Source: Pseudoalteromonas prydzensis (GTDB lineage Bacteria; Pseudomonadota; Gammaproteobacteria; Enterobacterales; Alteromonadaceae). Taken from it: a DNA stretch of 64,000 nucleotides. Numbering within the stretch: the stretch's first letter is position 1; the number at the start of each line of letters is the position of its first letter. Made by a program: the position numbers and the translations under genes. Shown here piece by piece: positions 31,202-40,754 of the stretch. A model generated the notes under the pieces. The model made no database searches and had not been told where the DNA came from. It saw only the letters and a list, made by a program, of their open reading frames with translations. Location of the stretch: contig NZ_BDDT01000011.1 in the NCBI RefSeq assembly GCF_001661495.1, positions 62,001 through 126,000 on the forward strand, read 5' to 3'.

Positions 31202-31615
31202 ATGTTACAGCCAAAACGTACAAAATTCCGTAAAATGCACAAAGGCCGCAACCGCGGTTTAGCGCAAAACGGTAACAAAGTAAGCTTCGGTACTTTCGGT
31301 TTGAAAGCTACTGGCCGTGGCCGCATGACTGCTCGTCAAATCGAAGCAGCTCGTCGTGCCATGACGCGTCACGTAAAACGTCAAGGTAAAATCTGGATCC
31401 GTGTGTTCCCAGACAAGCCAATTACGAACAAACCGCTTGAAGTTCGTATGGGTAAAGGTAAAGGTTCTGTTGAATATTGGGTTGCAGAAATTCAGCCTGG
31501 TAAAGTACTTTACGAAATGGAAGGTGTTTCTGAAGAGCTTGCTCGTGAAGCATTCAACCTTGCAGCGCGTAAATTACCATTCAAAACAACTTTCGTAACT
31601 CGGACGGTGATGTAA
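31202..31615 (+). CDS. rplP: 50S ribosomal protein L16
   Basis: A 137-residue L16, which helps place tRNA between the A and P sites. It opens [20 protein letters not shown] and includes RIFPDKP-type sequence ([20 protein letters not shown]). The stop and the rpmC start share one base (TAATG). Confidence 0.99.
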   Translation: MLQPKRTKFRKMHKGRNRGLAQNGNKVSFGTFGLKATGRGRMTARQIEAARRAMTRHVKRQGKIWIRVFPDKPITNKPLEVRMGKGKGSVEYWVAEIQPGKVLYEMEGVSEELAREAFNLAARKLPFKTTFVTRTVM

Positions 31616-31806
31616 TGAAAGCTAGCGAACTAAAAGACAAAAGCGTAGAAGAGCTAAATGCTGAACTTCTAGGACTTCTTCGTGAGCAGTTTAACCTGCG
31701 CATGCAAGCAAGCACTGGTCAGTTAGCTCAAACTCACACGCTAAGAACAGTACGTCGCGATATCGCGCGTGTAAAAACAATTATTAACCAGAAGGCAGGT
31801 CAATAA
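31615..31806 (+). CDS. rpmC: 50S ribosomal protein L29
   Basis: A 63-residue L29 near the tunnel exit. It has the typical [20 protein letters not shown] start and [11 protein letters not shown] near the end. Its start overlaps the rplP stop (TAATG) and its stop overlaps the rpsQ start by one base. Confidence 0.99.
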   Translation: MKASELKDKSVEELNAELLGLLREQFNLRMQASTGQLAQTHTLRTVRRDIARVKTIINQKAGQ

Positions 31807-32063
31807 TGAGCGATAAAATCCGTACTCTTCAAGGCCGTGTAATCAGCGACAAGATGGATAAATCTTTCACTGTTGCTATCGCACGTTACGTGAAGCACCC
31901 AATCTATGGGAAATTCATCAAACGTACGACTAAGTTACACGTACATGACGAAAATAATACAGTTCAGGCTGGTGACGTAGTTACTATCCGTGAATGTGCT
32001 CCTATCTCTAAGACTAAGTCTTGGACATTAGTAGATATTATTGAGCGTCCAAAACAAGCTTAA
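31806..32063 (+). CDS. rpsQ: 30S ribosomal protein S17, last gene of the operon
   Basis: An 85-residue S17, a primary 16S rRNA-binding protein. It has [19 protein letters not shown] and the conserved [18 protein letters not shown]. It is coupled to rpmC by TAATG. A strong terminator follows 28 bp later, and rplN and the rest of the spc operon are not next to it. Confidence 0.99.
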   Translation: MSDKIRTLQGRVISDKMDKSFTVAIARYVKHPIYGKFIKRTTKLHVHDENNTVQAGDVVTIRECAPISKTKSWTLVDIIERPKQA

Positions 32064-32091
32064 TTTTTAATTAAGTCTGTTTTATAAAAAG

Positions 32092-32117
32092 CCCCGGCAT
32101 TAGCTGGGGTTTTTTTT
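32092..32117 (+). terminator. Rho-independent terminator of the S10 operon
   Basis: CCCCGGC at 32092-32098 pairs with GCTGGGG at 32103-32109, including one G-T pair. The loop is ATTA and eight T follow at 32110-32117. Confidence 0.9.
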
Positions 32118-32191
32118 GTTTTTAAAAAACTACTTGACCTTAACCTAGCTCCAGCTTTTATGCTGTATTTTTTCACTCTTAATTAAATGCT

Positions 32192-32452
32192 ATGTGTCCG
32201 ATTCAAAATTACCTTTTAAGCTTAGGCCTTACCGAATATAGGCAATCTATAATGCAAGTTGTGGAGCTTGGTCGAGCGGTGGAGCGCTCAATTGCAAATA
32301 ACAGTGAATTTGCAATTGCTGCGTTAGCATGGGTTGAGCAGCAAAAAAGATGCCCAACAATAACAAACAAAAGAGCATTAATTATATTTTTACTGCATAA
32401 ATTGGGTTATAAAATTAGAGATCAAAAAAGCCTTTGCAAATGCAAAGGCTGA
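32192..32452 (+). CDS. Small hypothetical protein, doubtful
   Basis: An 86-residue open frame between the S10 terminator and the tandem repeat. It has a plausible soluble helical composition (EYRQSIMQVVELGRAVERSI, then KRALIIFLLHKLGYKI) and matches no family I know. No clear Shine-Dalgarno precedes the ATG. The last residues (SLCKCKG) and the stop codon fall inside a perfect terminator hairpin, which is unusual. It may be a small orphan gene or non-coding sequence. Confidence 0.35.
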   Translation: MCPIQNYLLSLGLTEYRQSIMQVVELGRAVERSIANNSEFAIAALAWVEQQKRCPTITNKRALIIFLLHKLGYKIRDQKSLCKCKG

Positions 32453-32459
32453 TGTTTTT
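32429..32459 (+). terminator. Hairpin terminator overlapping the small ORF's 3' end
   Basis: AGCCTTTGCA at 32429-32438 pairs with TGCAAAGGCT at 32441-32450. GATG and a run of five T follow. It lies immediately before the heptamer repeat. Confidence 0.7.
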
Positions 32460-32462
32460 CTG

Positions 32463-32589
<127 letters not shown>

Positions 32590-32590
32590 T

Positions 32591-34222
32591 TTACCAGATC
32601 ATTTCTACAAACTCTGGGTGATCGACAAATGGATTGCGATTTCCTTGATGTTCATAAGCGGCTTGGTTTCTAACTAGTTCAAGCTGACTGACGGGATCGT
32701 CGTTATGCCAATTAACCAACATAGTCACTACCCAATTTTCAAACACTTGGTTTGATGTGCCATTAAGTACGGCATTACTAGCCGTGGTGTTATTTTGCCA
32801 ACTACCAATGACGTTCTCATAGCGGGTTGCCATGTAAAAGTAGGCACGAGCAAAGTCACCCTTAAATTCATCAATAGGCTCAAATACCGTGCCTGAGTAA
32901 TTAATCGAGCTTGCAGCGCTGCCAAGTTTACTGCCATTGCTTGAGGTATAGCTGGCGCTGCCTACTTCACCAAACGGGTAGTTGCTACGTTTTGAATTAA
33001 CATAACCATCGGTTGCAAAAATATGGTGCACGTCTGAGTTCATCGGCTCATTTGTGCCGCCAAACCAGCTTTTTGGAAATGAATGCTCGCGGTTATAACA
33101 ATCTCCCTCGCCTCGGTAGGTGCCGCATTGATCAGCGACAGCAACGTAATTATAACTGTCTTGGCCCGTTGGGTTTTCAGCATAGCGATCAAGAATTGAA
33201 TTGTCGTTTTCAAAGTACTTATCTCGTGAAGCAATATCGTAAAAACTCCAAATTGCTGAATACCCCTGTGAGTTGTGGCCTTTAATAATGTTGTATAGCG
33301 CTGTTTTTAGAGCGTAGCCTGTTAAACCTTGGGCTGTGACATAATAACCGCTTGGCTCTGTAGGGGGCGTTTCTGGGTTGGTACCATCGCCCAGTGTGAA
33401 TGGTGTTGCTTCGCTAGTTTGAAAGCTACTGCCGCTTGCAAGTTGTGTTTGTGCCGATGTGAGCGCGTAACTGCCGTTACCAAATGAGCAGCAAATACCA
33501 TCGCCGTAACTATCAAAAATGCTAAAGGTATAATCGCCATCAACTAAGCAAGCTTGCTCAGTGTAGCTGTTGTTACCACTATAACCGCCACCAGATGCAA
33601 CGGGTGTGCCTTGCGCATTAGTAATTTGCCAACTTGTCTCTTCGCCATAGTTATCTGTGGTGAGCGCTAAACTAACCGTATTATCGGCGCAGCCGTCTGG
33701 TGTTGGCGGTGTATTGCCAGCAGAATTTGGCATAAAACTATCTACGTAAACGGTTTCACTGCCATCAAAGCCGCTAACATCATAAAAGCGTAGGCCAACG
33801 CTAATGGTCGTGTTACTTGATGCTGTGTATGTATAGCTGAGCTGTTGCCATTGATTTAAAAGCGCAGGGTTTGAGTAGCCTTGATAACCGTCAGCAATGA
33901 GGCGCGCTTTAACACCGCCTTCAGTGTGGTAAACCCAACTAGAAAACTGATAGCTTTGGCCGGTTTCAACGTCCACCTGTTGTAGTAAATCTGTACTGCT
34001 TTGGCTCGCTGTATTCACCTCTACTTTTGCAGCGAGTGAGCCAGAATTGACGATAGAACTTGAAGGCGACAGCACTATACCTGAATCAATGGTACTCCAA
34101 TTATTAGGGGTGTTGCCTGCCCAGTTTTCAAAATCACCATTATCAATGGCGGCTAAGCAAGGTAGTGCTGCTGATAAAACAGCACTGGCGAGTATGCATT
34201 TTTTATATGTCCCGTGTGACAT
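32591..34222 (-). CDS. Secreted modular endonuclease I family nuclease
   Basis: A 543-residue exported nuclease. A signal peptide (ends PCLAA) leads to a CBM4/9-like jelly-roll (about 25-165; FENWAGNTPNNW, VYHTEGG). Next comes a small Cys-containing beta domain common in secreted enzymes (about 180-265; SYGDGICCSFGNGSY). After a Pro-rich linker, the endonuclease I domain occupies about 295-543. Its His-metal site is NREHSFPKSWFGG (His380), with SDVHHIFATDGYVNSKRSN following. Family members degrade DNA non-specifically outside the cell. Attaching a sugar-binding-type module suggests it works on particles, biofilm matrix or detritus, which is inference. A tandem repeat abuts its 3' end. Confidence 0.92.
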   Translation of the reverse strand: MSHGTYKKCILASAVLSAALPCLAAIDNGDFENWAGNTPNNWSTIDSGIVLSPSSSIVNSGSLAAKVEVNTASQSSTDLLQQVDVETGQSYQFSSWVYHTEGGVKARLIADGYQGYSNPALLNQWQQLSYTYTASSNTTISVGLRFYDVSGFDGSETVYVDSFMPNSAGNTPPTPDGCADNTVSLALTTDNYGEETSWQITNAQGTPVASGGGYSGNNSYTEQACLVDGDYTFSIFDSYGDGICCSFGNGSYALTSAQTQLASGSSFQTSEATPFTLGDGTNPETPPTEPSGYYVTAQGLTGYALKTALYNIIKGHNSQGYSAIWSFYDIASRDKYFENDNSILDRYAENPTGQDSYNYVAVADQCGTYRGEGDCYNREHSFPKSWFGGTNEPMNSDVHHIFATDGYVNSKRSNYPFGEVGSASYTSSNGSKLGSAASSINYSGTVFEPIDEFKGDFARAYFYMATRYENVIGSWQNNTTASNAVLNGTSNQVFENWVVTMLVNWHNDDPVSQLELVRNQAAYEHQGNRNPFVDHPEFVEMIW

Positions 34223-34615
34223 AGTGTTTCCTTATTGTTATGGGCGCACAGAATGTGGCCAATTCCACTATAGCCTACCCGAGTTTTGTTGCAAAAAAGT
34301 TAATTGTTTATTTTGTTATCAAGCTTGGTCATTACTATTTTTGAGAGGTATTTATTGTGTTGGGTTTGCTGGCGGACACTCTTTTTAACTTTTAATCTGT
34401 TTTTACTGGTAAATTTATAAATTAATAACTAAATGGAATAACAAAGCAGATTCTATTCTTTTTTTATTGGCGCATACCCCGTTATTCTTCACACTCAGAG
34501 AAATCTTTAGGGCCTAGGTTATTTGCCTTAAAGTCGACACAAATTTTAGGCAAAGTGATGACTGCAATCAGTGATCATTTTGTAGATAACTTTCAGGGTT
34601 ACGGGGAATTAATTC
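34223..34615. other. 393-bp divergent regulatory region between endonuclease and cysJ
   Basis: It holds the promoters of both genes but no supported gene. It includes an inverted pair GAATAAC (34436-34442) and GTTATTC (34481-34487) around an AT-rich stretch. E. coli cysJIH is activated by the LysR-type protein CysB at AT-rich sites in this position. I list the pair only as a candidate CysB region. GGGGAA lies eight bases before the cysJ ATG. Confidence 0.35.
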
Positions 34616-36424
34616 ATGTTGTTAGGTCAACTCAATGCGCTAGCAAGTCCATTATCGCAAGAGCAAGTACAAAAGCTACAAGGTTTAGTGGCTGAGCTTA
34701 ATCCAATTCAGCAAGCGTGGGTAAGTGGCTATCTTGCTGCGAATGCTAATTCCGCGGCTTTAGGTGGCGTTACAGCAGCTGTACCAAGTGCTGGCGAAGC
34801 AGCTGCCTTGACCATTTTATATGGCTCACAAACCGGTAATGCAAAAGGTGTCGCAACTAAGCTTAAAGAGCAGGCTGAGTCACGTGGTTTGGCTGTAAAG
34901 TTAGTGAGTATGGCTGATTACAAACCAACGGCCCTGAAAAAAGAAAAGTTCCTGAGCGTTGTTGTTTCAACTTACGGTGAAGGTGAGCCGCCGGAAGATG
35001 CAGAAACACTGCATGAATTTTTAGCGACTAAAAAGGCGCCTAAACTTGATGGTGTTAAAGTTGCCGTCATTGGTTTAGGTGATTCAAGCTACGAGTTCTT
35101 CTGTCAAACAGCAAAAGACTTTGAGCAACGCTTAAATAAACTCGGTGCAGAAACCGTGTATCAGCGTGCAGATTTAGACGTCGATTACGATGATGAAGCG
35201 GCTACTTGGATCACTGGCGCACTTGATGCGTTTGAACCTGATTTAAAAGCACAACAAAGTGCAACAGGTGGACAAGTTGTGTCATTTGGTGCACCAGCCA
35301 TAGCAGCGAGCCAGTATACCAAGCAAAACCCGTTTGCAGCAGAGCTAAGTACAGTGCAAAAGATCACCGGTCGTGATTCAACTAAAGATGTGCGTCACGT
35401 TGAAATTTCCCTTGAAGGTTCTGATATTACCTATACCCCAGGCGACTCTCTAGGTGTGTACTTCTTAAATGATGAAGCATTGGTTGATGAAGTACTGACA
35501 CTGACGCAAATTGATGCTGCAAGCAAAGTTAAAATTGCAGATGAAGAGCTTAGTGTGCGTGATGCATTGATTGAAAAATTAGAGCTAACTCAGTCATACC
35601 CTGGCTTTGTTGAAAAATACGCAATCGCCACAGGTACACCTGAGTTATTAAAGCTAGTTGAAGATAAAGCGGCAATGCGTGAATACATTGAACCTCGTCA
35701 AATCTTCGACGTGATCCGCCAAAACCCAGCCAAATTAGAAGCACAAACTTTAGTGGATTGTTTACGTAAACTACAAGCCCGTTTATATTCAATTGCTTCC
35801 AGCCAAGCTGAAGTAGAAGACGAAGTTCATTTAACCATTGGTTTGGTTGAGTTTGAAGCGTTTGGCAGCGAGCACTTAGGTGGTTGTTCAGGCTATTTAG
35901 CACGCCGTGCCGAAGAAGGCTGTAAAGTAAAAGTATATAGCGAGCATAATGATAATTTCCGTTTACCTGCTAACGACGACACACCGGTGATCATGGTCGG
36001 CCCTGGTACGGGTATTGCGCCGTTTCGTGCATTTTTACAAGAGCGTGATGCCCGTGAAGCAGCTGGTAAAAACTGGTTGTTCTTCGGTAACCCACATTTT
36101 ACCCAAGATTTCTTATACCAAGTGGAAATTCAAGGCTATTTAAAATCAGGTTTATTGAGCAAAGTTGATGTGGCGTTTAGCCGTGACCAAGCTGAGAAAG
36201 TCTATGTGCAAGACAAGCTACGTCAAAACAGCCAAGCGGTATTTGAATGGCTAGAAGCGGGCGCGCATTTTTATATTTGTGGTGACGCAAATCGCATGGC
36301 GAAAGATGTACACCAAGCCTTGCTTGATATCATCAAAGAAAATAGCGGTAAAAACGATGAAGACGCTGAACAGTATTTAAAAGACTTACGTAGCGCAAAT
36401 CGCTATCAGAAAGACGTTTATTAA
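34616..36424 (+). CDS. cysJ: Assimilatory sulfite reductase (NADPH) flavoprotein subunit
   Basis: A 602-residue CysJ, which passes electrons from NADPH through FAD and FMN to CysI. The flavodoxin domain (about 65-205) begins LTILYGSQTGNAKGVA and includes STYGEGEPPEDA. The FAD-binding region has RLYSIASS and GGCSGYLA. The NADPH domain has VGPGTGIAPFRAFLQERDAR and ends YQKDVY, as in E. coli. First gene of cysJIH, with cysI 64 bp downstream. Confidence 0.98.
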   Translation: MLLGQLNALASPLSQEQVQKLQGLVAELNPIQQAWVSGYLAANANSAALGGVTAAVPSAGEAAALTILYGSQTGNAKGVATKLKEQAESRGLAVKLVSMADYKPTALKKEKFLSVVVSTYGEGEPPEDAETLHEFLATKKAPKLDGVKVAVIGLGDSSYEFFCQTAKDFEQRLNKLGAETVYQRADLDVDYDDEAATWITGALDAFEPDLKAQQSATGGQVVSFGAPAIAASQYTKQNPFAAELSTVQKITGRDSTKDVRHVEISLEGSDITYTPGDSLGVYFLNDEALVDEVLTLTQIDAASKVKIADEELSVRDALIEKLELTQSYPGFVEKYAIATGTPELLKLVEDKAAMREYIEPRQIFDVIRQNPAKLEAQTLVDCLRKLQARLYSIASSQAEVEDEVHLTIGLVEFEAFGSEHLGGCSGYLARRAEEGCKVKVYSEHNDNFRLPANDDTPVIMVGPGTGIAPFRAFLQERDAREAAGKNWLFFGNPHFTQDFLYQVEIQGYLKSGLLSKVDVAFSRDQAEKVYVQDKLRQNSQAVFEWLEAGAHFYICGDANRMAKDVHQALLDIIKENSGKNDEDAEQYLKDLRSANRYQKDVY

Positions 36425-36488
36425 AGTTAAACGTTGCTTACTTTGTTAAAAGTTAACAGCCGTCACTGTAACAAATTTAGGATTAAAC

Positions 36489-38186
36489 ATGAGCGAACAA
36501 GATAAAAACGTAAAGCTTTCTGATAACGAGCGTTTGAAAAGAGAAAGTAACTTTTTACGTGGCACCATAGAGCAAGATTTAAAAGATGAGATCACTGGTG
36601 GTTTTACTGCGGATAATTTCCAATTAATTCGTTTCCACGGTATGTACCAACAAGATGACCGTGATATTCGTGGTGAGCGAGCTAAACAAAAGCTAGAGCC
36701 ATTACATAACGTGATGCTGCGTGCTCGTATGCCTGGCGGAATTATCAAGCCTGAGCAATGGTTAGCGATAGATAAATTTGCTGACGAAAAAACCAGCTAT
36801 GGCAGTATTCGTTTAACTACTCGACAAACATTTCAGTTTCACGGTGTATTAAAGCCAAACATCAAAGGCATGCACCAAATGCTTAATAGCGTGGGCATTG
36901 ACTCAATTGCCACCGCCGGTGATGTTAACCGTAACGTACTGTGTACTACAAACCCAGTAGAGTCTGAGTTACATCAAGAAGCATACGATTGGGCTGCGAA
37001 AATTTCAGAGCATTTATTACCAAAAACTAAAGCGTACGCAGAAATTTGGTTAAATGGTGAAAAAGCAGAGACCACAGAAGAGCCAATTTTAGGTTCTAAC
37101 TATTTACCGCGTAAGTTTAAAACCACTGTGACTATCCCACCTAATAATGAAGTGGACGTACACGCGAATGATTTAAACTTTGTGGCAATTGCTGAAGATG
37201 GCAAGCTGGTTGGCTTTAACGTATTAGTCGGTGGCGGTCTTGCCATGACTCACGGTGATACCGCAACCTATCCACGTAAAGCCGATGATTTTGGTTTTAT
37301 CGCCTTAGCAGACACACTAAAAATTGCTGAGCATGTGGTATCTGTACAGCGCGATTGGGGTAATCGTTCAAACCGTAAAAATGCGAAAACCAAATACACC
37401 CTAGATCGTGTAGGAACTGATGTATTTAAAGCCGAAGTAGAGCAACGCGCGGGTGTTAAATTTGCCCCAAGCCGCCCTTATGAATTTACGCACCGCGGCG
37501 ACCGTATTGGTTGGGTTGAAGGTATTGATGGCAAACATCACTTAACACTATTTATTCAAAGTGGCCGTATTTTAGATTACCCAGATAAGCCACTAAAAAC
37601 CGGTTGTCGTAAAATTGCTGAAGTTCACCAAGGTGACATGCGTATGACGGCGAACCAAAATTTGATTATCGCCGGCGTGCCTGCGGATCAAAAAGCGGTG
37701 ATTGAAGAAATCGCCCGTAATCACGGTTTGATTGACGATAAAGACACAGAGCAACGTAAAAACTCTATGGCGTGTGTGGCATTGCCAACCTGTCCATTAG
37801 CAATGGCGGAAGCCGAGCGTTACTTACCAAGCTTAATTGAAAAAACAGAAGCGCTGCTTGCGAAGCACGGCATTCCTGATGACAGTATCATTATGCGTGT
37901 GGTTGGTTGTCCAAACGGTTGTGGTCGCGCCATGTTGGCAGAAGCAGGCCTTGTTGGTAAAGGCCCAGGTAAATATAACGTGTACCTTGGTGGTAACCTT
38001 GAAGGCACGCGTATTCCTAAATTGTATTTAGAGAATGTGGGTGAAGACGTGTATTTAGATGCCTTTGACAAACTAATTGGTCAATGGGCAAGTGAACGTA
38101 ACGACGGCGAATGTTTTGGTGACTTTGTTATTAGAAAAGGCATTGTTGCTGAAGTTAAAGTGTCAGTCACCGATTTTCACGCTTAA
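36489..38186 (+). CDS. cysI: Assimilatory sulfite reductase hemoprotein subunit
   Basis: A 565-residue CysI, which reduces sulfite to sulfide with a siroheme coupled to a [4Fe-4S] cluster. The four cluster cysteines have the expected spacing: Cys429 and Cys435 in [10 protein letters not shown], and Cys474 and Cys478 in GCPNGCGRA. Siroheme-binding stretches include [14 protein letters not shown]. Full length against E. coli (570). Sulfite reductase needs siroheme made by enzymes not in this window. Confidence 0.98.
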   Translation: MSEQDKNVKLSDNERLKRESNFLRGTIEQDLKDEITGGFTADNFQLIRFHGMYQQDDRDIRGERAKQKLEPLHNVMLRARMPGGIIKPEQWLAIDKFADEKTSYGSIRLTTRQTFQFHGVLKPNIKGMHQMLNSVGIDSIATAGDVNRNVLCTTNPVESELHQEAYDWAAKISEHLLPKTKAYAEIWLNGEKAETTEEPILGSNYLPRKFKTTVTIPPNNEVDVHANDLNFVAIAEDGKLVGFNVLVGGGLAMTHGDTATYPRKADDFGFIALADTLKIAEHVVSVQRDWGNRSNRKNAKTKYTLDRVGTDVFKAEVEQRAGVKFAPSRPYEFTHRGDRIGWVEGIDGKHHLTLFIQSGRILDYPDKPLKTGCRKIAEVHQGDMRMTANQNLIIAGVPADQKAVIEEIARNHGLIDDKDTEQRKNSMACVALPTCPLAMAEAERYLPSLIEKTEALLAKHGIPDDSIIMRVVGCPNGCGRAMLAEAGLVGKGPGKYNVYLGGNLEGTRIPKLYLENVGEDVYLDAFDKLIGQWASERNDGECFGDFVIRKGIVAEVKVSVTDFHA

Positions 38187-38228
38187 TTTAAAGCAAGCGA
38201 ATGAGCTTGCTGAGGTTTGGAATTTACT

Positions 38229-38969
38229 ATGAGTGAATTTAAAAACATATTACAGCTAGATAAAGAAAGCCAAGCGGCACTGCTTGCAGATGCAAACGGC
38301 GTATTAAAAGACTTGAGCGCTGAACAACGGGTGGCTTGGGCGCTGGAAAACTTACCAGATACCCAGTTTTTATCATCGAGTTTTGGTATTCAAGCTGCGG
38401 TGATGTTGCATTTAATGACATCACAGCGCCCTGATATTCCTGTGGTACTGACTGATACAGGCTATTTATTCCCGGAAACGTATCAGTTTATTGAGCAAAT
38501 GACTGAGCGTTTATCACTTAATTTAAAAGTGTATAAATCAGCGCTGAGCCCAGCATGGCAGGAAGCTAAGTTTGGTAAGTTATGGGAGCAAGGTGAAGCG
38601 GGAATTAAGCAATATAACCAGCTTAATAAAGTAGAGCCTATGACTCGTGCGCTAAAAGAGATTAACGCCGGTACTTGGTTTAGCGGCCTGCGTCGTGACC
38701 AAGCATCGACCCGAGCTGAAAAGCAGATCGTTGAAATTAGCCGTGGCACAGTGAAGGTTTACCCAATTATTGAATGGTCAAATCGCGATGTGTACCAGTA
38801 TTTAACGAAACATGATTTACCTTATCACCCATTGTGGGAACAAGGCTATGTGTCGATGGGGGATGTGCATACAACCCGTAAATTAGAGCCGGGTATGACT
38901 GAAGAAGAAACGCGCTTCTTTGGTTTAAACCGTGAATGTGGGTTACATATTGACGGTGACGGTATTTAA
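38229..38969 (+). CDS. cysH: Phosphoadenylyl-sulfate (PAPS) reductase
   Basis: A 246-residue CysH, which reduces PAPS to sulfite with thioredoxin. ATG 38229 was chosen over the TTG at 38217 because the alignable start is MSEFKN. Visible motifs are [11 protein letters not shown] and [11 protein letters not shown], and the catalytic Cys in ECGLH near the C-terminus. It lacks the CC...CxxC cluster motif of APS reductases, so it uses PAPS. It ends the cysJIH operon, and a terminator follows. Confidence 0.97.
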   Translation: MSEFKNILQLDKESQAALLADANGVLKDLSAEQRVAWALENLPDTQFLSSSFGIQAAVMLHLMTSQRPDIPVVLTDTGYLFPETYQFIEQMTERLSLNLKVYKSALSPAWQEAKFGKLWEQGEAGIKQYNQLNKVEPMTRALKEINAGTWFSGLRRDQASTRAEKQIVEISRGTVKVYPIIEWSNRDVYQYLTKHDLPYHPLWEQGYVSMGDVHTTRKLEPGMTEEETRFFGLNRECGLHIDGDGI

Positions 38970-39005
38970 CCCTAACACTGTTTAACCAGCTATTTGAATA
39001 TTCCT

Positions 39006-39036
39006 AAAACGCAGCCTAGCTGCGTTTTGTGTTTTT
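39006..39036 (+). terminator. Terminator of cysJIH
   Basis: AAAACGCAG at 39006-39014 pairs with CTGCGTTTT at 39020-39028. A T-rich tail (GTGTTTTT) follows. Confidence 0.85.
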
Positions 39037-39082
39037 GGACTACAATACAGTTAGGCGCTATAAATAGAAGTGCACATATTTT

Positions 39083-39820
39083 ATGAAACTGTGTTACATA
39101 GTTTTTTTGTTATTATTTTCCAGCCATCTTGTTGCTGCAAATCTTCGTGTTGCGCTACCTGATGAAGATTATCCCCCCTTTCATTTTGTCAGCTCAGAAA
39201 ATAAAGGTATTTTGCGTGATGTTATTACGGCATTTTCGAAGGCGTCAGGGATCCAAGTAGACTACATTTTTGTACCAGAAATGCGTTCGGCAAATATGGT
39301 GCAACACGGTGATGTGGATGCACGAATGGAATCTGAAGATTGGCAGGTTGGTAATGAACCATATTATTGGAGCCAAGAAATTATGCAGGTCGAAGATGTG
39401 ATGGTGGCTGCGCGAGGTGTCCAGCTAATCGACCTAAAGCAATTAAATCGCTTAAAAAGTGGTGTGTTACTTGGGCGCTTTGGCTATGTTTACCCGACCT
39501 TTGAGCCGTTAGTGCAAAATAATATACTACATCGTGAGAATTTTTATTCGGATCTAGAAGTGCTACAAAGTTTGTATAAAGATACTCATTCTAGCCCGCG
39601 CTTTACTGTGATCTCGAAATCAGTTTTGAACTGGTACATACAGCATTACCCGGATTTTGCAGCGTTGGTCGTTAGTGACATTAACGTTGGCGTGGCACCT
39701 TTACAGTTGCAGTTTGCTTATAACTCCAAAGGTAAAAAGTATGCGCAACAATTTAATGATTTTTTACAAAAGTTGAAAGATAATGGCGAGCTGGATAAAA
39801 TCATCGCTCGCTATCAATGA
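39083..39820 (+). CDS. Periplasmic solute-binding protein, family 3 type, orphan
   Basis: A 245-residue exported protein with a signal peptide (MKLCYIVFLLLFSSHLVAA). It has the bilobal family-3 binding-protein pattern (LRVALPDEDYPPFHF, GILRDVITAFSKASG, and a C-terminal KLKDNGELDKIIARYQ). No ABC permease or ATPase gene is adjacent. Many such orphans in this group are sensors or remnants of amino-acid transporters. The ligand is unknown. Confidence 0.83.
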   Translation: MKLCYIVFLLLFSSHLVAANLRVALPDEDYPPFHFVSSENKGILRDVITAFSKASGIQVDYIFVPEMRSANMVQHGDVDARMESEDWQVGNEPYYWSQEIMQVEDVMVAARGVQLIDLKQLNRLKSGVLLGRFGYVYPTFEPLVQNNILHRENFYSDLEVLQSLYKDTHSSPRFTVISKSVLNWYIQHYPDFAALVVSDINVGVAPLQLQFAYNSKGKKYAQQFNDFLQKLKDNGELDKIIARYQ

Positions 39821-39854
39821 TAGTTATGGAAAGTTTTAACGCAAAGGATTGAAT

Positions 39855-40388
39855 ATGAAGTACTTCGCCTACCTAGCAATTATGGTATTGCTGATTAGTG
39901 TTGCAGGATTATTTTATTTGCAGCGCCCAGATGGTCAAACATGGCTAACGAGTGATGAAATAACGCGCCAATCAAGTGGTATAAAAGAGCAAATGGTCTC
40001 GTTATCCAGTGACATGCTTTCCCGAGCAGTTAAGGTTGTCAGCGAAACCAGCCAAAAAATTGCAGAAACAATGACTTCGGATAGTTCGCCAGAGGCTATA
40101 GTCATTTACAAGTGGCAAGACGGACAAGGTCAATGGCACTATTCAGATCGCCCTAATCCCGATGGCAAAAGCCAGCAAATAGTACTCGACCCTAACGATA
40201 TTACTGTTGTTGCAGCCGAGGATACCGCAATTCTCAAAGGCAGCGCTAAGGCTGCAAATATGTCGTCACTTTCACCAACACCACGTAGTGTTTATGACCC
40301 TGCGGTGATAAAAAAACTGTTTGAAGATGCAGAGCAAGTAAAGAGTACACTAGAGCAACGTACTAAGACGTTAGAAGCCGCTAAGTAA
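39855..40388 (+). CDS. DUF4124 domain protein, membrane-anchored
   Basis: A 177-residue protein with one N-terminal membrane helix (YFAYLAIMVLLISVAGLFYL). The DUF4124 motif sits near residues 80-105 (IYKWQDGQGQWHYSDRPN). The C-terminal third is helical and charged. ATG 39855 has AAAGGA six bases upstream. The role of DUF4124 is not established; members are envelope proteins. The last base of its stop directly abuts the convergent gene's stop. Confidence 0.8.
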   Translation: MKYFAYLAIMVLLISVAGLFYLQRPDGQTWLTSDEITRQSSGIKEQMVSLSSDMLSRAVKVVSETSQKIAETMTSDSSPEAIVIYKWQDGQGQWHYSDRPNPDGKSQQIVLDPNDITVVAAEDTAILKGSAKAANMSSLSPTPRSVYDPAVIKKLFEDAEQVKSTLEQRTKTLEAAK

Positions 40389-40637
40389 TTAAAGCGGCGA
40401 TTGTGCGCGCTTGTTGTGCTTGGCTTCCATATTCATCAGCACTATGGTGAGATAAATTTTAGTCGGTAATGAAAATAAAATGCCAATGGCAATAAATGTC
40501 GCACCGAGCATTATGCCATGAATACTATTTTTTTCGACTAACAGATCTGATACTAATAAGTAATGCCCCACTAAAATTAGTGATATACCGAGAACGATAC
40601 ATATTTTAAGCGTACTTATTAGTTTTTGCTCAGCCAT
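40389..40637 (-). CDS. Small multi-helix membrane protein, unknown
   Basis: An 82-residue protein with about two or three helices (TLKICIVLGISLILVGHYLLV, IMLGATFIAIGILFSLPTKI) and a basic C-terminus. No family recognised. It is convergent with the DUF4124 gene with zero bases between the stops, so both genes must use most of the available sequence. Confidence 0.65.
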   Translation of the reverse strand: MAEQKLISTLKICIVLGISLILVGHYLLVSDLLVEKNSIHGIMLGATFIAIGILFSLPTKIYLTIVLMNMEAKHNKRAQSPL

Positions 40638-40717
40638 TCAATGCACCTGTTGGTAATTAGGTGCATTCAGTGTAGGTAATATCTGGCAGGTTCAGCTTGT
40701 TTTACATCAATAAACTA

Positions 40718-40748
40718 AGGGCTAAGCAAATTAAATCTGCAAAGCCCT
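40718..40748 (-). terminator. Imperfect hairpin after acnA
   Basis: AGGGCT (40718-40723) pairs with AGCCCT (40743-40748), with a 2x2 internal loop and an inner GCA/TGC. It lies just past the acnA stop on the minus strand. The downstream T-run is weak. Confidence 0.45.
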
Positions 40749-40754
40749 GATTAA

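Noticed and set aside
34047..34388. 113-residue plus-strand frame over the endonuclease start
   Set aside because: Antisense to the signal-peptide region of a certain gene and runs into the cysJ regulatory gap.
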